From Tomitella cavernea (GTDB lineage: Bacteria > Actinomycetota > Actinomycetes > Mycobacteriales > Mycobacteriaceae), in the NCBI RefSeq assembly GCF_016599145.1, contig NZ_JAENKO010000026.1, forward strand, positions 1 through 61,589: 61,589 bases of DNA. Direction: 5' to 3'. A program made the translations under genes and the position numbers. Positions 44,115 through 53,585 of this stretch are shown here, one piece after another. The notes under the pieces are model-generated. The model was not told the DNA's origin. It saw nothing but the letters and a program-made list of their open reading frames with translations, and ran no database searches. Positions within the stretch are counted from its first letter, which is position 1. Every line of letters begins with the position of its first letter.

Positions 44115-45142
44115 ACAGCAACGCGGCCGACACCGAGCGTGCCCTCGACCTGGACGCCCTCGGCGCATATCTCGCCGAGCAGGCCGACGTCGTCGGCACC
44201 CTCACCGCGACGAGGCTCGCGGGCGGGAAGTCCAACCTGACGTTCCGCGTCGCCGACGAGGCGGGCACGGCGTGGGTGGTGCGGCGGCCGCCGCTCGCCG
44301 GGCTCACCCCGTCCGCGCACGACATGACGCGCGAATACCGGGTGACCAGCGCGCTCGCCGGCAGCGGAGTCCCGGTGGCGCCCGCGGTGGCGCTGTGCGA
44401 GGACGAGTCTGTGATCGGCGCGCCGTTCACCGTCATGGGTTTCGTCGACGGAAAGGTGGTCCGCACCGCCGACGAGCTCGCGGCGCTCACCGACGCGGAC
44501 ATCGCGGCGTGCACCGGCGAGATGATGCAGTTGCTCGCCGCGCTGCACGCGGTGGACTACACGGCGGCGGGGCTGGGCGACTTCGGGCGTCCGGACGGGT
44601 ACCTGCAGCGGCAGGCCACGCGGTGGCTGCGCCAGTGGGAGTACGTGGCCACGGGCGACCTGCCGGACGTCGAAGTGCTGGGCAAGCGGCTGCTGGAACG
44701 GATCCCCGAATCATCGGCCGCGTCGATCGTGCACGGCGACTACCGGATCGACAACGTCATGCTCGCTCCTGACGACCCCGGACGGATCGTCGCCGTGGTC
44801 GACTGGGAACTGTCCACGCTGGGCGATCCCCTCGCGGACGTCGCCATGATGTGCGCGTACCGGCACGCTGCACTGGACAGCGTGCTCGGGTTCCCCGCAG
44901 CCTGGACCCAGGCGCGTATCCCGGGGCCGCAGGACCTGGCGGAGCGCTATGCCGCGGCCACCGGATCCGACCTGCCGCACTGGGACTTCTACACGGGTCT
45001 GGCCTACCTCAAGATCGGCGTCATCGCCGCCGGCATCGCCCACCGGACGCAAGCCGGCGCCGCCGCCGGCGAGGACCACGCCGCCGCCGCGGTACCCGAG
45101 TACATCAGTCTCGGGCTGACGGCCCTCAGGGCAGGAACGTAG
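44111..45142 (+). CDS. Phosphotransferase (APH/ACAD10-like) family protein
   Basis: A 343-residue kinase-like protein with the APH Brenner motif HGDYRIDNVML and metal site VVDWELSTLGDPLADVA. Members fused or adjacent to acyl-CoA dehydrogenases (ACAD10/11 type) phosphorylate 4-hydroxyacyl-CoAs before beta-oxidation. Coupling to the dehydrogenase gene supports that role here rather than antibiotic resistance. Codon 1 is the ATG within ATGA. Confidence 0.92.
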   Translation: MNSNAADTERALDLDALGAYLAEQADVVGTLTATRLAGGKSNLTFRVADEAGTAWVVRRPPLAGLTPSAHDMTREYRVTSALAGSGVPVAPAVALCEDESVIGAPFTVMGFVDGKVVRTADELAALTDADIAACTGEMMQLLAALHAVDYTAAGLGDFGRPDGYLQRQATRWLRQWEYVATGDLPDVEVLGKRLLERIPESSAASIVHGDYRIDNVMLAPDDPGRIVAVVDWELSTLGDPLADVAMMCAYRHAALDSVLGFPAAWTQARIPGPQDLAERYAAATGSDLPHWDFYTGLAYLKIGVIAAGIAHRTQAGAAAGEDHAAAAVPEYISLGLTALRAGT

Positions 45143-45188
45143 CCGCGGCCGCTTGTCCATGGTCGGCGTCTGAGCGGCGCCGGCCCCT

Positions 45189-45314
45189 TCACAGTGATTG
45201 GAACAACGCGAAGATCGGGACCCACAGCACTGCGGAGGCACGGGCGAACGGGCTGGTGTTCATGTTGTCGGTGATCCAGTCGCTGAGGCTCCCGAAGACG
45301 ACTTCCGAACCCAT
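45189..45314 (-). CDS. 41-residue peptide of unknown function
   Basis: An ORF too short for routine calling. AAGGAGG lies 4 bases before its ATG, one of the strongest ribosome-binding sites in the window. The peptide starts MGSEVVFGSLSDW and ends VLWVPIFALFQSL, with a polar first half and a hydrophobic second half. The size and amphipathic character recall the very short porin-type peptides of mycolic-acid bacteria, but no family match is claimed. It is convergent with the phosphotransferase gene. Confidence 0.55.
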   Translation of the reverse strand: MGSEVVFGSLSDWITDNMNTSPFARASAVLWVPIFALFQSL

Positions 45315-45490
45315 GATTCCTCCTTGAACTGGGGAGTCGCGGCGTCACCCAGCCGTGCGGGCGGCCCGGTGCGCGAAGGCTTTGGGGGCTGCACGGACGA
45401 GCGGCGCTCTATTGCAACCCACACGCTACTCTTTGACTTGAATTAAAACCAGGGGCGTTCACTGCCCCGCACCCACCCGTGCCGCGGCTC

Positions 45491-47065
45491 CTAGACCGTC
45501 AGTCCGAACACCCACACCGCGAGGGTCATCGTGGTCACCGTGACCAGCACGATGCCCACCAGGTTGAGCCAGAAACCGCCGCGCACCATCGATCCGATCG
45601 TGACGTAGCCGGAGCCGTAGGCGACCGCGTTCGGCGGCGTGGCCACCGGCAGCATGAATGCGCAAGAGGCGGCCAGCGCGGTCGGGATGGTCAGCAGCAT
45701 CGGATCGAGCCCGATGCCCAGCGCAACGCCGGCGACCACCGGCAGGAACGTCGCGGCGGTGGCGGTGTTGCTGGTCAGCTCGGTGAGCACCAGGATCAGT
45801 CCTGCAACGATGACCACGATGAGCACCACCGGCAGCACGCCCAGGCCCTCGACCTGCTCGCCGATCCACAGCGACAGCCCGGACGAAGTGAACTGGCCGG
45901 ACAGTGCCAGGCCGCCGCCGAAGAGCAGCAGCACCCCCCACGGCAGCTCCAGCGCGGTGTCCCAGTCCAACAGCTTGACCCCGCGCCCGGTGCCGGCGGG
46001 CAGCAGGAACAGCGCCACGCCCGCGGCCATCGCGATGCCGGCGTCGCTGATCGGCGGATCATCCCAGATCACCGGCACGAACACCCAGCTCAGCGCGGCA
46101 GCAATGAAGATCACCAGCACCCGCTTCTCGCCGGTGGACATCGGGCCGAGCTTGCGCAGTTCGGTGGCCACCAGCTCGCGGCCGCCCGGGATCTCGTCCA
46201 TCTCCGGGCGGAACAGCACCCGGGTCAACAGCAGCCAGCAGATGAACAGGAACACCACCGCCAGCGGCAGGCCCACCATCATCCACTGCCCGAAGCCGAT
46301 ATGGATGCCGAAGTTGTCTGACATGTAGCCGGCAAGCAGCGTGTTCGGCGGGGTGCCGATGATCGTGGCCAACGAGCCCAGCGAAGCCGCATAGGCGATG
46401 CCGAGCATCAATGCGGTGCCGAACTTCGAGCGCACCACGTCGTCGACGACCCCGTCGCGGCCCGCGGCGCCGTCGTCCACGCCTTCCGCGCCGCCACGGA
46501 CGGACATCTCCCGGGAGACCAGCCCGAGCACCGACATGCCCAGCGGCAGCATCATCACCGCGGTGGCGGTGTTCGAGACCCACATGCTGATGAAGGCGGT
46601 GGCGATCATGAACCCGCCGATCATCCGGTGCGATCGGCTGCCCATCACCCGGACGATGTGCATGGCGATGCGCCGGTGCAGGTTCCACCGCTGCATACCC
46701 AAGGCCAGCAGGAATCCGCCCATGAACAGGAAGATGATGTTGTTGCCGTACGAAGCGCCGACGGTGTCGAACCCGATCGGCTCGCCGTCCGCATCGGTCA
46801 TCCGCGCCACCGGGAAGATCAGAACCGGCAGCAGCGCGGTCGCTGGGATCGGGATCGCCTCGGTCATCCACCACACGGCCATCAGCAGCGCGGTCGCTGC
46901 GGTGACGCGGGCCGAATGCCCCACCCCGGACGGCAGTGCGAAGAAGACCACGACCGCCAGGACGATCCCGCCGGCGACACCGGCCCATCGCATGCGGCTC
47001 GTCCGCGCGGCCACGGGGCTCTCGCGTTGGCCGGGGGCAAGCACGATCTCAGATTCCGGCACCAT
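45491..47065 (-). CDS. SLC13/DASS family anion transporter
   Basis: A 524-residue sodium-coupled dicarboxylate/sulfate-type symporter with 11-12 helices. Both SNTATA motifs are present (in each repeat), together with GTPPNTLLAG and ATPPNAVAYGSG, the four ion/substrate loops of the family. A hydrophilic loop at about residues 190-215 is Gly/Asp-rich. ATG 47065 is used, with the adjacent GTG as alternative. The neighbouring two-component system may control it (inference). Confidence 0.93.
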   Translation of the reverse strand: MVPESEIVLAPGQRESPVAARTSRMRWAGVAGGIVLAVVVFFALPSGVGHSARVTAATALLMAVWWMTEAIPIPATALLPVLIFPVARMTDADGEPIGFDTVGASYGNNIIFLFMGGFLLALGMQRWNLHRRIAMHIVRVMGSRSHRMIGGFMIATAFISMWVSNTATAVMMLPLGMSVLGLVSREMSVRGGAEGVDDGAAGRDGVVDDVVRSKFGTALMLGIAYAASLGSLATIIGTPPNTLLAGYMSDNFGIHIGFGQWMMVGLPLAVVFLFICWLLLTRVLFRPEMDEIPGGRELVATELRKLGPMSTGEKRVLVIFIAAALSWVFVPVIWDDPPISDAGIAMAAGVALFLLPAGTGRGVKLLDWDTALELPWGVLLLFGGGLALSGQFTSSGLSLWIGEQVEGLGVLPVVLIVVIVAGLILVLTELTSNTATAATFLPVVAGVALGIGLDPMLLTIPTALAASCAFMLPVATPPNAVAYGSGYVTIGSMVRGGFWLNLVGIVLVTVTTMTLAVWVFGLTV

Positions 47066-47224
47066 CACTCCTGATTCGGCTCCAACCGGCCCGGCACGTG
47101 CGCCCACGGCCGGGCACGGGGCGTACCGGACCCGAACAACGCGGAAAGGCTACCGGCCGACGAACGGCCCGGATCCCCCCGTTTGCGGGGAACCGGCGCA
47201 GGCCCGGCGGGCTTCAGGGCCCGA

Positions 47225-47884
47225 TCACCCGGGCCCGGGCCGGTCCTGCAGGTAGCGGAGCACCGCGAGCACCCGGCGATTACCGGTCGCGGTGCGCGGA
47301 AGGTCGAGTGCGGTCAGGATGCCGGCGATGTGCTTTTCCACCGCCCGCTCGGTGATGACCAGGGCCGCCGCGATGCCGGCATTGGACAGGCCCTGCGCCA
47401 TCGCTCCAAGCACCTCGGTTTCCCGGGGGGTCAACGCGGCCAGCCGGTCGGTGCGCCGGCCGGCCCGCAGCAGTTGCGCAACCACCTCCGGGTCCAGGGC
47501 GGTGCCGCCGGCCGCCACCCGTTCGAGCGCTTCGACGAACTCGCGCACCTCGGCGACCCGGTCTTTGAGCAGGTAGCCGACCCCGCGCGGCGACCCGGCC
47601 AACAATTCGGTGGCGTAGCGGGTCTCGATGTGCTGGGAGAAGATCAGCGCCCCGACCTCCGGGTGCGCACGGCGCAGCGCGAGCGCGGTGTGCAGTGCCT
47701 CGTCGGTGAACGACGGCGGCATCCGGACGTCGACGATGCACACGTCCGGCGCCGCGGTGGCCACCGCGGTCCGCAGCCGGTCGCCGTCGGACACCGCGGC
47801 GGTGACCCGGTGGCCGCTGTCGGTGAGCACATGAACCAGCCCGTCGCGCAGGATGGCACTGTCCTCGGCGATGGCGATCCTCAC
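47225..47884 (-). CDS. NarL/LuxR family response regulator
   Basis: A 219-residue regulator: receiver domain at residues 1-120 with phosphoacceptor Asp52 (CIVDVRMPP) and acidic pocket AED, then a LuxR HTH (LTPRETEVLGAMAQGLSNAGIAAAL region). Its start overlaps the kinase gene stop by 4 bases. The partner kinase is interrupted by a stop codon, so the regulator may be orphaned. Confidence 0.94.
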   Translation of the reverse strand: MRIAIAEDSAILRDGLVHVLTDSGHRVTAAVSDGDRLRTAVATAAPDVCIVDVRMPPSFTDEALHTALALRRAHPEVGALIFSQHIETRYATELLAGSPRGVGYLLKDRVAEVREFVEALERVAAGGTALDPEVVAQLLRAGRRTDRLAALTPRETEVLGAMAQGLSNAGIAAALVITERAVEKHIAGILTALDLPRTATGNRRVLAVLRYLQDRPGPG

Positions 47885-48480
47885 AGCGCGTCCTCGGCGG
47901 ACAGCGGTAGCTCGATGGTCACCGTCGTCCCGCCGCCGGACGGGGAGTCGATCGTCATGGTGCCGTCGACGGGTCGGGCCCGTTCGGCCAGACCCGGCAA
48001 TCCGGTGCCGCCGCCGGGCCGCGCCCCGCCGCGACCGTCGTCGGCAACGGCGAGGCGCAGCCGACCGCGCCCGGCGCGCACGTCGATCTCGATCCGCCCG
48101 GCGCCACTATGCTTGACAGCGTTGGTGAGCAGTTCGGCCGCGCACAGGTAGGCGATCGTCTCGACCGCCGGCGTCGGCCGGGCTTCGATGCCGGTCGCCA
48201 CGCGTACCGGCACTGTGCTGTGCGCGGCCAGGGTGCGCAGCGCGGTGTCCAGGCCGTCGTCCAGCCCGGCCGGATGGATCCCGCGCGCCAGGTCGCGGAC
48301 CTCCGCGATGGATTCCTTGGCCAGCACGTGCACCCGGTCGAGCAGCGGGACGGCCGCGGCCGGGTCGGCCCCCTCTGCCAGTTTCTCCTTGGCCAGGCCC
48401 GCGTTCATCGCCAGCGTGACCAGGCGCGCCTGCGTCCCGTCATGCAGGCTGCGTTCGATGCGGCGCAGCGCGGCGGCGGA
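47881..48480 (-). pseudogene. Histidine kinase, C-terminal half after in-frame stop
   Basis: Directly after the TAA at 48481-48483 the same frame reads SAAALRRIERSLHDGTQARL, the HisKA_3 phosphoacceptor box, then an HATPase domain ending GLPGLAERARPVDGTMTI and a GGGTTVTIELPL tail. The first internal ATG (48408) lies after the phosphoacceptor His, so a re-initiated product of 175 residues would lack it. It overlaps the response regulator gene. Confidence 0.85.
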
Positions 48481-49263
48481 TTAGTCGACCACCTGTGCAC
48501 GGGAGTGCTCCAGTTCGGTGACCCGGGACGCGGTGCGCGACGGGCCCAGCAGCACCCGCAGCACCGGGCGTTCCACGGCCAGCACAGCGCGCACCGCCCA
48601 CGGGGCCAGCAGCAGCACGACGACGCCGGCCACGGCGAGCCAGACGATCTCTGCGGTCGACTCCAGGTAGCGCCCGTCCCCGAGTTGCATTGCGCGGTGA
48701 CAGGGGGCACCCGGTCCGCCGTCCACGCAGGGCAGCCACCGCCGCCAGAGCCCGTAGCTCAGGGCCCCGAGCCCGTAGCTATACAAGACAATGCTCACGA
48801 CCGACGAGGCGATGCCCAGCGGGAGCTTGACGATGAAATACAGTATGGCCCGCCAGGCGGTGCCATCCTGGAGCGCGGACACGAGCCTGCCGAGCATGCC
48901 CGGACGGCGGGCTCGAAACGGCGCCGGTGCCGGGACGTCCCAGCCGAGCAGCCGATTGGTGCCCGCTCGCCAGCACCCTCCGAGCCATCGCGCCGCCGCC
49001 CCCGTCACCGCGATGAGCGGCAGTCCGACGAACGTGATGACCAGCACCCCGCCGATCGACAACGAAGCCACCGCCAGGATGAACCCGGCCATCCCCACCG
49101 GCAGCGAGACCAGCGCGTACGCCAGCTCGGCCCAGGAGCGCCGCGTGAACAATGCCAGGACGACCCGCAGGATCGACGCCGCGGGCCCGGACCGCCCGGA
49201 CGCAGTAGTTTCGCTCGACTCCACCATCGATCCAGCATCCCACGTGGATTGCTGCGCCGACAT
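48481..49263 (-). pseudogene. Histidine kinase, N-terminal sensor half ending at an in-frame TAA
   Basis: About 260 residues with four membrane segments forming the 'putative sensor' domain found in actinobacterial NarL-partner kinases (LAYALVSLPVGMAGFILAV, then LPLGIASSVVSIVLY). It runs into the coiled linker TELEHSRAQVVD and stops exactly before the H-box. The start is uncertain: ATGs at 49311, 49263 and 49227 are all in frame. Without the kinase half it cannot signal. Confidence 0.8.
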
Positions 49264-49359
49264 CGTGCGGACACCCGCATCCGCACTCGTGCCAGCACCA
49301 CCGTCGCCCATCCGGGCACCGGACGTTCCGCCGCGACCGGTGCGATGCCCGGACGGCGT

Positions 49360-50100
49360 TCACAACGCCGCGAGCCCGCGGGCCAGGGCGGCGGCGCCAC
49401 CGATTCCGGCCAGGCCGATAGCCACCCGGCGGGCCCCGTCGGCGGAGACCCGGGTGCTCAGCAGGGCTCCGAGCCGGATGCCGACCACCACGATCCCCGC
49501 GATCAACGGGAAGACCCACCACGGCGGGAGCTCACCAAGCGGGGCGGCACCGAACCCGATCTTCATGCCCACCGAGGCCAGCCCCATCGTCAGAAACGTC
49601 GGCTGCATGGTGGCCGCGAAGGCCCGCTGGCCCCAACCGGTGAGCTTGGCGTAGACGACGACCACAGGCGCCGAGACCCCCGCGGCGGTGTTGCACAGCC
49701 CGCCGAGCGCACCGGCAGCGGGGGTCAGAGCCCGCGCTGTGAGCACCGGCATCCGCGGCATACCGAAAGTGGTGGCCAGCGCGATGAGCACCATCGCGCC
49801 GATGAGCACCTGCAGCCACCCGGCGGGGGTGGCGCGCACCAACAGCGCGCCGACGGCCGCACCCACCAGCACCCCGGGCGCCAGGCGCAGGTAACGGCAC
49901 CATTCGATGTCGCGGCGCACCGCCAACATGATCAGGAACGCGGAGACGGTGGTCGTTGCGTTGGTGACCAGGATCCCGGAGACCGGCCCCAGGATCACGG
50001 TGAGCACCGGAGCGCACACCAGGCCCACCCCGGTGCCGGAGAGCCGTTGGAGCACCGCCCCGATCAGTATGGCGAGCCCGGCGACGAGCAGACCGGTCAT
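49360..50100 (-). CDS. TauE/SafE family permease
   Basis: A 246-residue membrane protein with seven to eight helices and the family repeats (GLVCAPVLTVILGPVSG and GGLCNTAAGVSAPVVVVYAKL). It is shorter than the TauE/SafE gene at 37686 and not closely similar. Sulfur-anion or other organic anion export is the family role. It lies upstream of the split sensor kinase in the same orientation. Confidence 0.87.
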   Translation of the reverse strand: MTGLLVAGLAILIGAVLQRLSGTGVGLVCAPVLTVILGPVSGILVTNATTTVSAFLIMLAVRRDIEWCRYLRLAPGVLVGAAVGALLVRATPAGWLQVLIGAMVLIALATTFGMPRMPVLTARALTPAAGALGGLCNTAAGVSAPVVVVYAKLTGWGQRAFAATMQPTFLTMGLASVGMKIGFGAAPLGELPPWWVFPLIAGIVVVGIRLGALLSTRVSADGARRVAIGLAGIGGAAALARGLAAL

Positions 50101-50278
50101 CGCACCTCAATCGCCTCACCTGGCCGGGGACTCGCCCGAGACTACGCCGCGCGCAATCGACGCGGATGATGAGGACGGGCGCGCCGGCGGTCTCGTCAGC
50201 TACGTCAGGCCCTTCGCCTACGCACGCTGGAGTAATCGGGGTCCGGCCAAATGCGGTTCACTCGGCTGCAGCCGGTCG

Positions 50279-50935
50279 TCATAGGTGCCCCGGAAACGCC
50301 CGGCACGTGTCCGGTCGGCCCTCCGCCGCGACCTGCGCGTCCACCCGGAGAAGCCCGCCCGTGGCCGGCGCCGGGACCTGTTCCGCTGTGCCGCCGATCA
50401 GCCCGCCGGCCGCGTCGTAGCACGCCACACCCAGGTTCATCGTCACCCCGGAACCCACCTGCGTCTCATCGGGCAGGCCGTGTAGCAGGAACTGCGCCGT
50501 GAACCCGTACGGCCCGTCGCCGGTGATCGCGTACGAGTCGGCGGGTTCGATCCGGCTCCACAAATCAGGGAACTTCTCGTCGCTCACACGCGTCGTCGCG
50601 GTCATCGACTCCACCGCCGCGTCACCCGGCACCGTGGCCTCGACCGGCACGGCGAACTGCTGATCAGCCCACGAGACCATCGCCGGCCCCTGCGTGCTCG
50701 CGAGCACCTCGTCGTCGCCGTCGCGGAACTCCACCTCGGTCAGCATGAACCCTCCGACGGCGTCCTCCCCTGCAGTGGCCGTGACGATTCCCTGCACCTG
50801 CGAGCCAGTCTGCATGAACCAGGTGTCGTCCACCGTAACCCCGCCGTCGCCGCCGGAACCGCAGGCCGTTAAGCCGCACGCCGCCAGCACACAGAGTGCG
50901 ACCACGCCGCCCGATTTCACCGACCCACGCCCCAT
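50279..50935 (-). CDS. Putative lipoprotein
   Basis: A 218-residue product with a type II signal peptide: KSGG, a hydrophobic core and lipobox LTAC near residue 25, then a Gly/Ser linker. The mature domain is acidic with one Cys pair near the C-terminus. ATG 50935 places the signal peptide correctly; the open frame begins 13 codons earlier. No family is recognised. Confidence 0.8.
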   Translation of the reverse strand: MGRGSVKSGGVVALCVLAACGLTACGSGGDGGVTVDDTWFMQTGSQVQGIVTATAGEDAVGGFMLTEVEFRDGDDEVLASTQGPAMVSWADQQFAVPVEATVPGDAAVESMTATTRVSDEKFPDLWSRIEPADSYAITGDGPYGFTAQFLLHGLPDETQVGSGVTMNLGVACYDAAGGLIGGTAEQVPAPATGGLLRVDAQVAAEGRPDTCRAFPGHL

Positions 50936-51010
50936 GGGCGTCACCCTAAGCCAAGTCCAGGGAACAGGGTCCATCCCGGTTGGAAACTCTTCCCGAGCCC
51001 GCCCAACCCC

Positions 51011-51484
51011 TCACTCGTACAGCGGCTCCCCGAACCTGTCCGCGTAGACGAACTCCTCCACCGGCCGGCGCCGCAGTTTCGTGGGGAACGGCCGGGCGGG
51101 GTATCCGGCGCACACGTACGCCGCCGTGAAGTACTCGTCCGGGATGCCCAGCAGTGCGCGCACCGCCGGCTCTTCGCGGCACAGCATCGTCGTCACCGCC
51201 GGCGCCACTCCCGCAGCGCGCAACGCCAGGCACAGGTTCTGCATCGTCGGATAGATCGAAGCCCCGCCCACCACACTGGTGCGCCCCAGGCCCGCATCCG
51301 TCACCTTCAGCGCCGCCTTCAGTGCCCTGTCACGCACCGCGATCCAGCGCACGGGCTGCCGATTGCCGCCCTGCGGGGCGAGGCGGGCCGCGTCGAACGC
51401 CGCGTACAGGACGTCCTCCGGCATCGGCTCGTCCCGGTAGTACCGGCGGGTGCCGGTGGTCCGCATCGCCTCGATCACGTCCAA
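51011..51484 (-). CDS. Nitroreductase family protein, unusually short
   Basis: A 157-residue member of the FMN nitroreductase fold; typical proteins have about 200 residues. The start MDVIEAMRTTGTRRYY with the phosphate-contacting Arg and the segment FDAARLAPQGGNRQPVRW are normal. The segment then jumps from ALKAALKVTDAG to GGASIYPTMQNLCLALRAAGV, so about 40-50 residues of the middle helices are missing in frame. Flavin binding may be altered or lost. Confidence 0.78.
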   Translation of the reverse strand: MDVIEAMRTTGTRRYYRDEPMPEDVLYAAFDAARLAPQGGNRQPVRWIAVRDRALKAALKVTDAGLGRTSVVGGASIYPTMQNLCLALRAAGVAPAVTTMLCREEPAVRALLGIPDEYFTAAYVCAGYPARPFPTKLRRRPVEEFVYADRFGEPLYE

Positions 51485-51535
51485 GGACGCCTCCCGCGCA
51501 CCGCTCGTGTCCTGCCGGAACGTGCCCCGGCCCGT

Positions 51536-53161
51536 TCAATCCCCTCTGTGATCCCCGTGGCCGCCGCCGTCCTCGGGCGACGCGATCGTGCCCGCGTCGC
51601 CCTGGTCGAGGCCGCTGCCGATCGCCGGGACGGGGGCCTCGCCCGGCTCGACGACGACGAACTGCCCCATCATGCCCTGGTCCTCGTGATACATCATGTG
51701 GCAGTGATACATGTACGGCCAGCGAGTGGACGTGTAGTCGGTGAACCGGACGGCGAGCGTGGCCACCGCGCCGGGCGCGAGCAGGATGGTGTCCTTCCAC
51801 CCGTCGGTCAACGGGGTGGTCGACGTCCGGTCCAGGGACAGCACCCGGAACTGGGTGTCGTGGACGTGGAAGTTGTGGATCCAGTTGTCCTTGTTGGACA
51901 CCGTCCACACCTCCCAGCCAGGGTGGTCGATCACCTCGTCGACCCTGCTGATGTCCATTCGCCTGCCATTGATCTGGAACCATTCCATGTCGAAGCTCCG
52001 CCGCCGCGCGCCGTCGGTGTCCGGAAGCGCGCCGAGCGTGGTGTTGAGTTCCGTCGGCAGCGCGCCGGGGTCCTCGCCCGCGCCGGGTCCGGAGATCGTC
52101 AACAGATCGAACTCGTCGTCGAGGCCGAAATCCGGGGCGTCGCCGTCGTCCACCTCCAGGCTGTCGGCGAAGCGCACGTTCCGCAGCGTGACCTTGTCGT
52201 CCGCGGCCAGGTCGACGACGATTTCGACGCGTTCGCCGGGGCTGATGCAGGCGTTCTCCACCGTCCGGGGCGTGTCGAGCAGGCCGCCGTCGGACCCGAC
52301 GATCGCAAAGGGGCGCCCATCGGAGAAGCGCAGGTTGAAAACGCGCATAGTCGCACCGTTGAGGATGCGGAAGCGGACCCGCCTCGCCATGGCGGCGAAG
52401 TGCGGGTCGGTGACACCGTTGACGACGGGCGTGTCACCGAGCAGCCCCATATCCGGCAGGTCGGTCTCGTCGAGCGTTCCGTCGTCGTCGAATCTGCGGT
52501 CCTGGACGATCAACGGGATGTCGTCGACGCCGTAGTCCCGGGGCAGGTCCAGGGAGTCGGAGGCGTCATCGTCGACGATGAACAGCCCGGCAAGCCCGCG
52601 GTACACGTGCTTACCGGTGACCCCGTGCGGGTGCGGGTGGTACCAGAGCGTCGCCGCCTGCTGGTCGATGCGCCATTCCGGTGCCCACGTGCCGCCGGGA
52701 AGGATCGGCTGGTGCGGGCCGCCGTCCATCCGGGCGGGCAGGTGCATCCCGTGCCAGTGCGTCGTCGTCATTTCGGGCAGACGGTTGCTGACCTCCACAC
52801 GCACGATATCGCCCCGGCGCGCCCGGATGGTCGGCCCCAGGATCGACCCGTTGTAGCCCCACGTCGGAGTCGCCACTCCGGGAAGAATCTCGCTGGTCCC
52901 GGTCACCGCCTCGAGCGAGAAGACCGTGTTTCCGTCGACTGTGCGCGGCTCCAGTAGCGGCGGTATGGGCAAGGGGCGCCGCGCACCGCCTGCGTTGCCG
53001 CCATTGCCTCCGCCGCCATTCCCGCCCACGCCTACCGGCGAAGGCTCCTGCCCGCAGCCCGCGAGCACCACCCCGGCCGCAGCGATACCCACGAGCCCGC
53101 CGGCTCCTCGAAGCAGGCTCCTGCGTGTGATGTTCGGATACGGAGATTCGGGCAACGGCAC
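51536..53161 (-). CDS. Multicopper oxidase (CueO/MmcO-like), Tat-exported
   Basis: A 541-residue oxidase. The N-terminus has a Tat signal (TRRSLLRG) with a lipobox-like VLAGC, so it may be lipid-anchored. Copper ligands appear as HWHG, WYHPHPHG, HNFHVHD and HCHMMYHEDQGMM, covering types 1, 2 and 3 copper. It probably oxidises Cu(I) or organic substrates at the cell surface; mycobacterial MmcO is the nearest described type. The C-terminus is His/Asp-rich. Confidence 0.94.
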   Translation of the reverse strand: MPLPESPYPNITRRSLLRGAGGLVGIAAAGVVLAGCGQEPSPVGVGGNGGGGNGGNAGGARRPLPIPPLLEPRTVDGNTVFSLEAVTGTSEILPGVATPTWGYNGSILGPTIRARRGDIVRVEVSNRLPEMTTTHWHGMHLPARMDGGPHQPILPGGTWAPEWRIDQQAATLWYHPHPHGVTGKHVYRGLAGLFIVDDDASDSLDLPRDYGVDDIPLIVQDRRFDDDGTLDETDLPDMGLLGDTPVVNGVTDPHFAAMARRVRFRILNGATMRVFNLRFSDGRPFAIVGSDGGLLDTPRTVENACISPGERVEIVVDLAADDKVTLRNVRFADSLEVDDGDAPDFGLDDEFDLLTISGPGAGEDPGALPTELNTTLGALPDTDGARRRSFDMEWFQINGRRMDISRVDEVIDHPGWEVWTVSNKDNWIHNFHVHDTQFRVLSLDRTSTTPLTDGWKDTILLAPGAVATLAVRFTDYTSTRWPYMYHCHMMYHEDQGMMGQFVVVEPGEAPVPAIGSGLDQGDAGTIASPEDGGGHGDHRGD

Positions 53162-53585
53162 TGTCTACACCTCGCTGTCGACGTTCAGATGAACGGTGCT
53201 CGACGCAGGCCCGGTCGTCACTGTCCGGAGCGGAACGGTACGTGACGAACGCCGGCGGCACCCCCGGCCACCGGTGTTCCGATGAAGAAAGTCACCGGGG
53301 CCTCGCCTGCGTGGCCCACATCTCCCGCCACTCTCCTGCGACCGCGGTCACTCAGGCCGTCTTCACTCGGCGACGGTGCCGCGCAGATCAGCGGCGGCAT
53401 GGACGAGGTGGTCGGGCGCCTCACCACGTTCGCCGGCACGCAGGGCACGGGGACGGGGCGGCTCTCGACGATGGCCGACACCCTCGGATCCCAGCCCGGG
53501 CCGGTGACGCAGGGCGCCGCCGTCGCACCGCGCCCGGCGCCCCGCCACACCGGCTGACGGCGCGGCGGCCGGAGGAGGAGAGACA
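53162..53585. other. Intergenic region with no supported gene
   Basis: 424 bases between the divergent multicopper oxidase and amidohydrolase genes. Several GC-driven open frames cross it on both strands, but none has a convincing ribosome-binding site or recognisable product. It must hold the promoters of both flanking genes. Confidence 0.5.

Noticed and set aside
53282-53557. 91-codon ORF in the gap before the amidohydrolase
   Set aside because: No ribosome-binding site, low-complexity product, and competing frames on both strands are equally open.
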